Origin: an uncultured Phycisphaerales bacterium
GTDB lineage: Bacteria; Planctomycetota; Phycisphaerae; Tepidisphaerales; Tepidisphaeraceae
Assembly: GCA_903871935.1 (NCBI GenBank)
Contig: CAIQIQ010000067.1
Span: 1 to 64,000, forward strand
Length of the DNA: 64,000 bases
Direction: 5' to 3'
Shown in pieces: positions 62,773-64,000 of the stretch (position 1 is its first letter; the number at the start of each line of letters is the position of its first letter). The notes beneath the pieces are model-generated. The model saw only the letters and a program-made list of their open reading frames with translations, did no database searches and was not told where the DNA came from. Position numbers and translations under genes: made by a program.

Positions 62773-63483
62773 TCACTCGCTGAATTCCAGCATCCCGAAC
62801 CGCTCTGGCGTGTGCGTGGTATCCGTCAGTGTGGGGCTCCAGGCCAGAAACACCTTCGTAGCACGGTCATTGCGGAAGAGATTGATACGCCATTGGGTTC
62901 CGGCTTTGGGTTTCTCCTGGCTCAGAGCCGACAGTGGGATCCGAAATTCCGCCCGCCAGATCTTTGCCTTCTCATCCACCTTCACGGCCGACTGGAATCT
63001 ACTGTCCCATTTGAAGTCCTTTTCAGGCAGATCGATCAGCAGATCCAACCGCTCGTTCGATGGCGACACCTCAAATTCCGCATAGTGGTTGATCTTCTGA
63101 AGATCCGGGCCGATGAATGCCTCCACAACATCCTTGGCCCACAGGTCATCCCGTTTGCGCGGCGATGGCGTTTTGAACACCGTGAGCCTGACGTACGGGC
63201 ACTCATAGCTGAAGTACAGATATTGCGGCGACCAGAGACAGCGCACCGTCGTGGACAAATCCGTGCGAGCCGACCCATCCCTGATCGAACGATCCATACA
63301 AACCGCCGCCGCCTTCTGCCAGATGGCTTTGGTCAGATCGCCATCAAGCTCGAAATCATTCTCAATCCTGGCGGCCTTCATCACCGGCAGTTTGTCCACC
63401 GGCCCCTCCGCCGCCGTCGCCGACATCAAGACCGTAAATAGCCCCGCCATCATCGCCACCACCAGCACTGCCATATCCATCAT
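62773..63483 (-). CDS. Secreted protein with CBM9-like carbohydrate-binding domain
   Basis: 236 residues from the ATG at 63483 (AAAGG upstream), with a signal peptide (MAVLVVAMMAGLFTVLMSATAAEG). The domain has the family-9 carbohydrate-binding look: FELDGDLTKAIWQKA, TTVRCLWSPQYLYFSYECPY, KDVVEAFIGPD, YAEFEVSPSNERLDL, WRAEFRIPLSAL and RINLFRND. Stand-alone CBM9-like proteins are frequent in planctomycetes with many glycosidases. The adjacent GH29 gene is divergent, so both may serve glycan uptake or breakdown. Confidence 0.75.
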   Translation of the reverse strand: MMDMAVLVVAMMAGLFTVLMSATAAEGPVDKLPVMKAARIENDFELDGDLTKAIWQKAAAVCMDRSIRDGSARTDLSTTVRCLWSPQYLYFSYECPYVRLTVFKTPSPRKRDDLWAKDVVEAFIGPDLQKINHYAEFEVSPSNERLDLLIDLPEKDFKWDSRFQSAVKVDEKAKIWRAEFRIPLSALSQEKPKAGTQWRINLFRNDRATKVFLAWSPTLTDTTHTPERFGMLEFSE

Positions 63484-63667
63484 GAGCTTACCTTTCGCCC
63501 TCAAGCTTAACCGCCCGAGATCAAAGAGTCCCGCGCGACGACAAAGAGCAGCGGGCGTCAGCCCGTTGGTTTGGCCGCTGCACCCTCACCGTAGAATCGA
63601 TGCAGCCACGCATCTGGACTTTGGTCCTGCACCATGCCACGCTATCCTTGTCCTACAGGAGAAACAT

Positions 63668-64000
63668 ATGCTCGAAACCCTTAAGACCCCCGGCGATACG
63701 AAATGGTTCACCCACGACCGCTTTGGCCTGTTCATTCACTGGGGCCTCTATTCCATGCCGGCGCGGCACGAATGGGTCCGCCATCACGAGAAGATCCCCA
63801 CCGAGGTCTATGACAACAAGTACTTCAAGCACTTCGACCCCGATCTCTACGATCCCAATATCTGGGCCCAGGCCGCATCTCACGCCGGCATGAAGTACTT
63901 TGTCATCACCACCAAGCATCACGAGGGTTTCTGCCTCTGGGACACCAAAGTCGGCAACTACAAGGCCACCAAAACCCCGGCCGGCCGCGATCTGCTGCAC
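63668..64000 (+). CDS. GH29 alpha-L-fucosidase, 5' part only
   Basis: The frame opens with ATG at 63668, with AGGAG just before, and continues to the window end without a stop (111 codons seen). It begins MLETLKTPGDTKWFTHDRFG and contains RFGLFIHWGLYSMPARHEW, EVYDNKYFKHFDPDLYD, WAQAASHAGMKYFVITTKHHEGFCLWDTK, the N-terminal barrel strands typical of GH29. The HHEGF segment belongs to the substrate-binding part; the nucleophile Asp lies beyond the window. No signal peptide. It would act on fucosylated glycans, as does the GH95 enzyme at 0.8 kb. Confidence 0.9.
   Translation, partial: MLETLKTPGDTKWFTHDRFGLFIHWGLYSMPARHEWVRHHEKIPTEVYDNKYFKHFDPDLYDPNIWAQAASHAGMKYFVITTKHHEGFCLWDTKVGNYKATKTPAGRDLLH

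Overview
The window looks like a piece of a planctomycete chromosome, most likely class Phycisphaerae. The grounds are inference from content: high-GC coding sequence, several glycoside hydrolases and polysaccharide lyases, a membrane protein ending in the planctomycete-style zinc ribbon (CSVCAYDL...CPECGT), sigma factors with extra membrane segments, and many short repeats both between and inside genes. No rRNA or taxonomic marker gene is present, so the assignment is moderate only.

Layout. 0.8-6.3 kb: a GH95 alpha-fucosidase and a heparinase-type lyase, with a broken toxin-antitoxin pair and a zinc-ribbon membrane protein between them. 6.4-12.8 kb: a small membrane protein, an alpha/beta hydrolase between 39-bp direct repeats, a BrnT-like toxin/antitoxin pair, a lipoprotein-rsmA pair, a GH62 arabinofuranosidase and a VapBC pair. 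13.0-19.2 kb: housekeeping genes (heptosyltransferase-like GT9, holB, der, argH) interrupted by a REP-associated transposase (RAYT) between two direct REP doublets. 19.3-23.5 kb: a small-protein/nucleotidyltransferase pair, then leuA followed by two methyltransferase genes. leuA is preceded by a leucine-rich leader peptide and a strong intrinsic terminator, an attenuator layout. 23.5-26.3 kb: a 950-aa primase-helicase-DUF559 nuclease protein resembling TOTE conflict-system proteins. 26.5-37.0 kb: tRNA-Gly(CCC), two ECF sigma factors, two ABC transporters and membrane proteins of unknown role.

37.2-55.6 kb is the most notable part: two different NAD(P)-linked [NiFe] hydrogenases in convergent operons. 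The plus-strand operon encodes an HndA/HoxE-like subunit, a 1092-aa fusion of HndB-like, NuoF-like and GltD-like modules, a HoxU/NuoG-like subunit with a MopB-type domain, and small and large hydrogenase subunits. The minus-strand operon runs hypF-hypC-hypD-hypE-hoxE-hoxF-hoxU-hoxY-hoxH-protease. Three sequences resembling the operator of the NADH/NAD+ sensor Rex lie upstream of the first operon, inside it, and upstream of hypF, so both hydrogenases may respond to redox state. hypA, hypB and a second protease are absent from the window. Several minus-strand genes (hypF, hypE, the protease) carry in-frame peptides made from short repeats, including in hypE a 24-bp REP copy identical to one beside the RAYT gene.

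55.7-64 kb: a YkgJ-type protein, ftsH, a YbaK-domain protein, a metallophosphoesterase, a GT-C-like membrane glycosyltransferase, a nitrilase-family amidohydrolase, a CBM9-like secreted protein and the start of a GH29 fucosidase cut by the window end.

Two similar intergenic elements, each bounded by perfect DnaA boxes (TTATCCACA) at nearly the same spacing, lie at 0.5 kb and 33.1 kb in opposite orientation.
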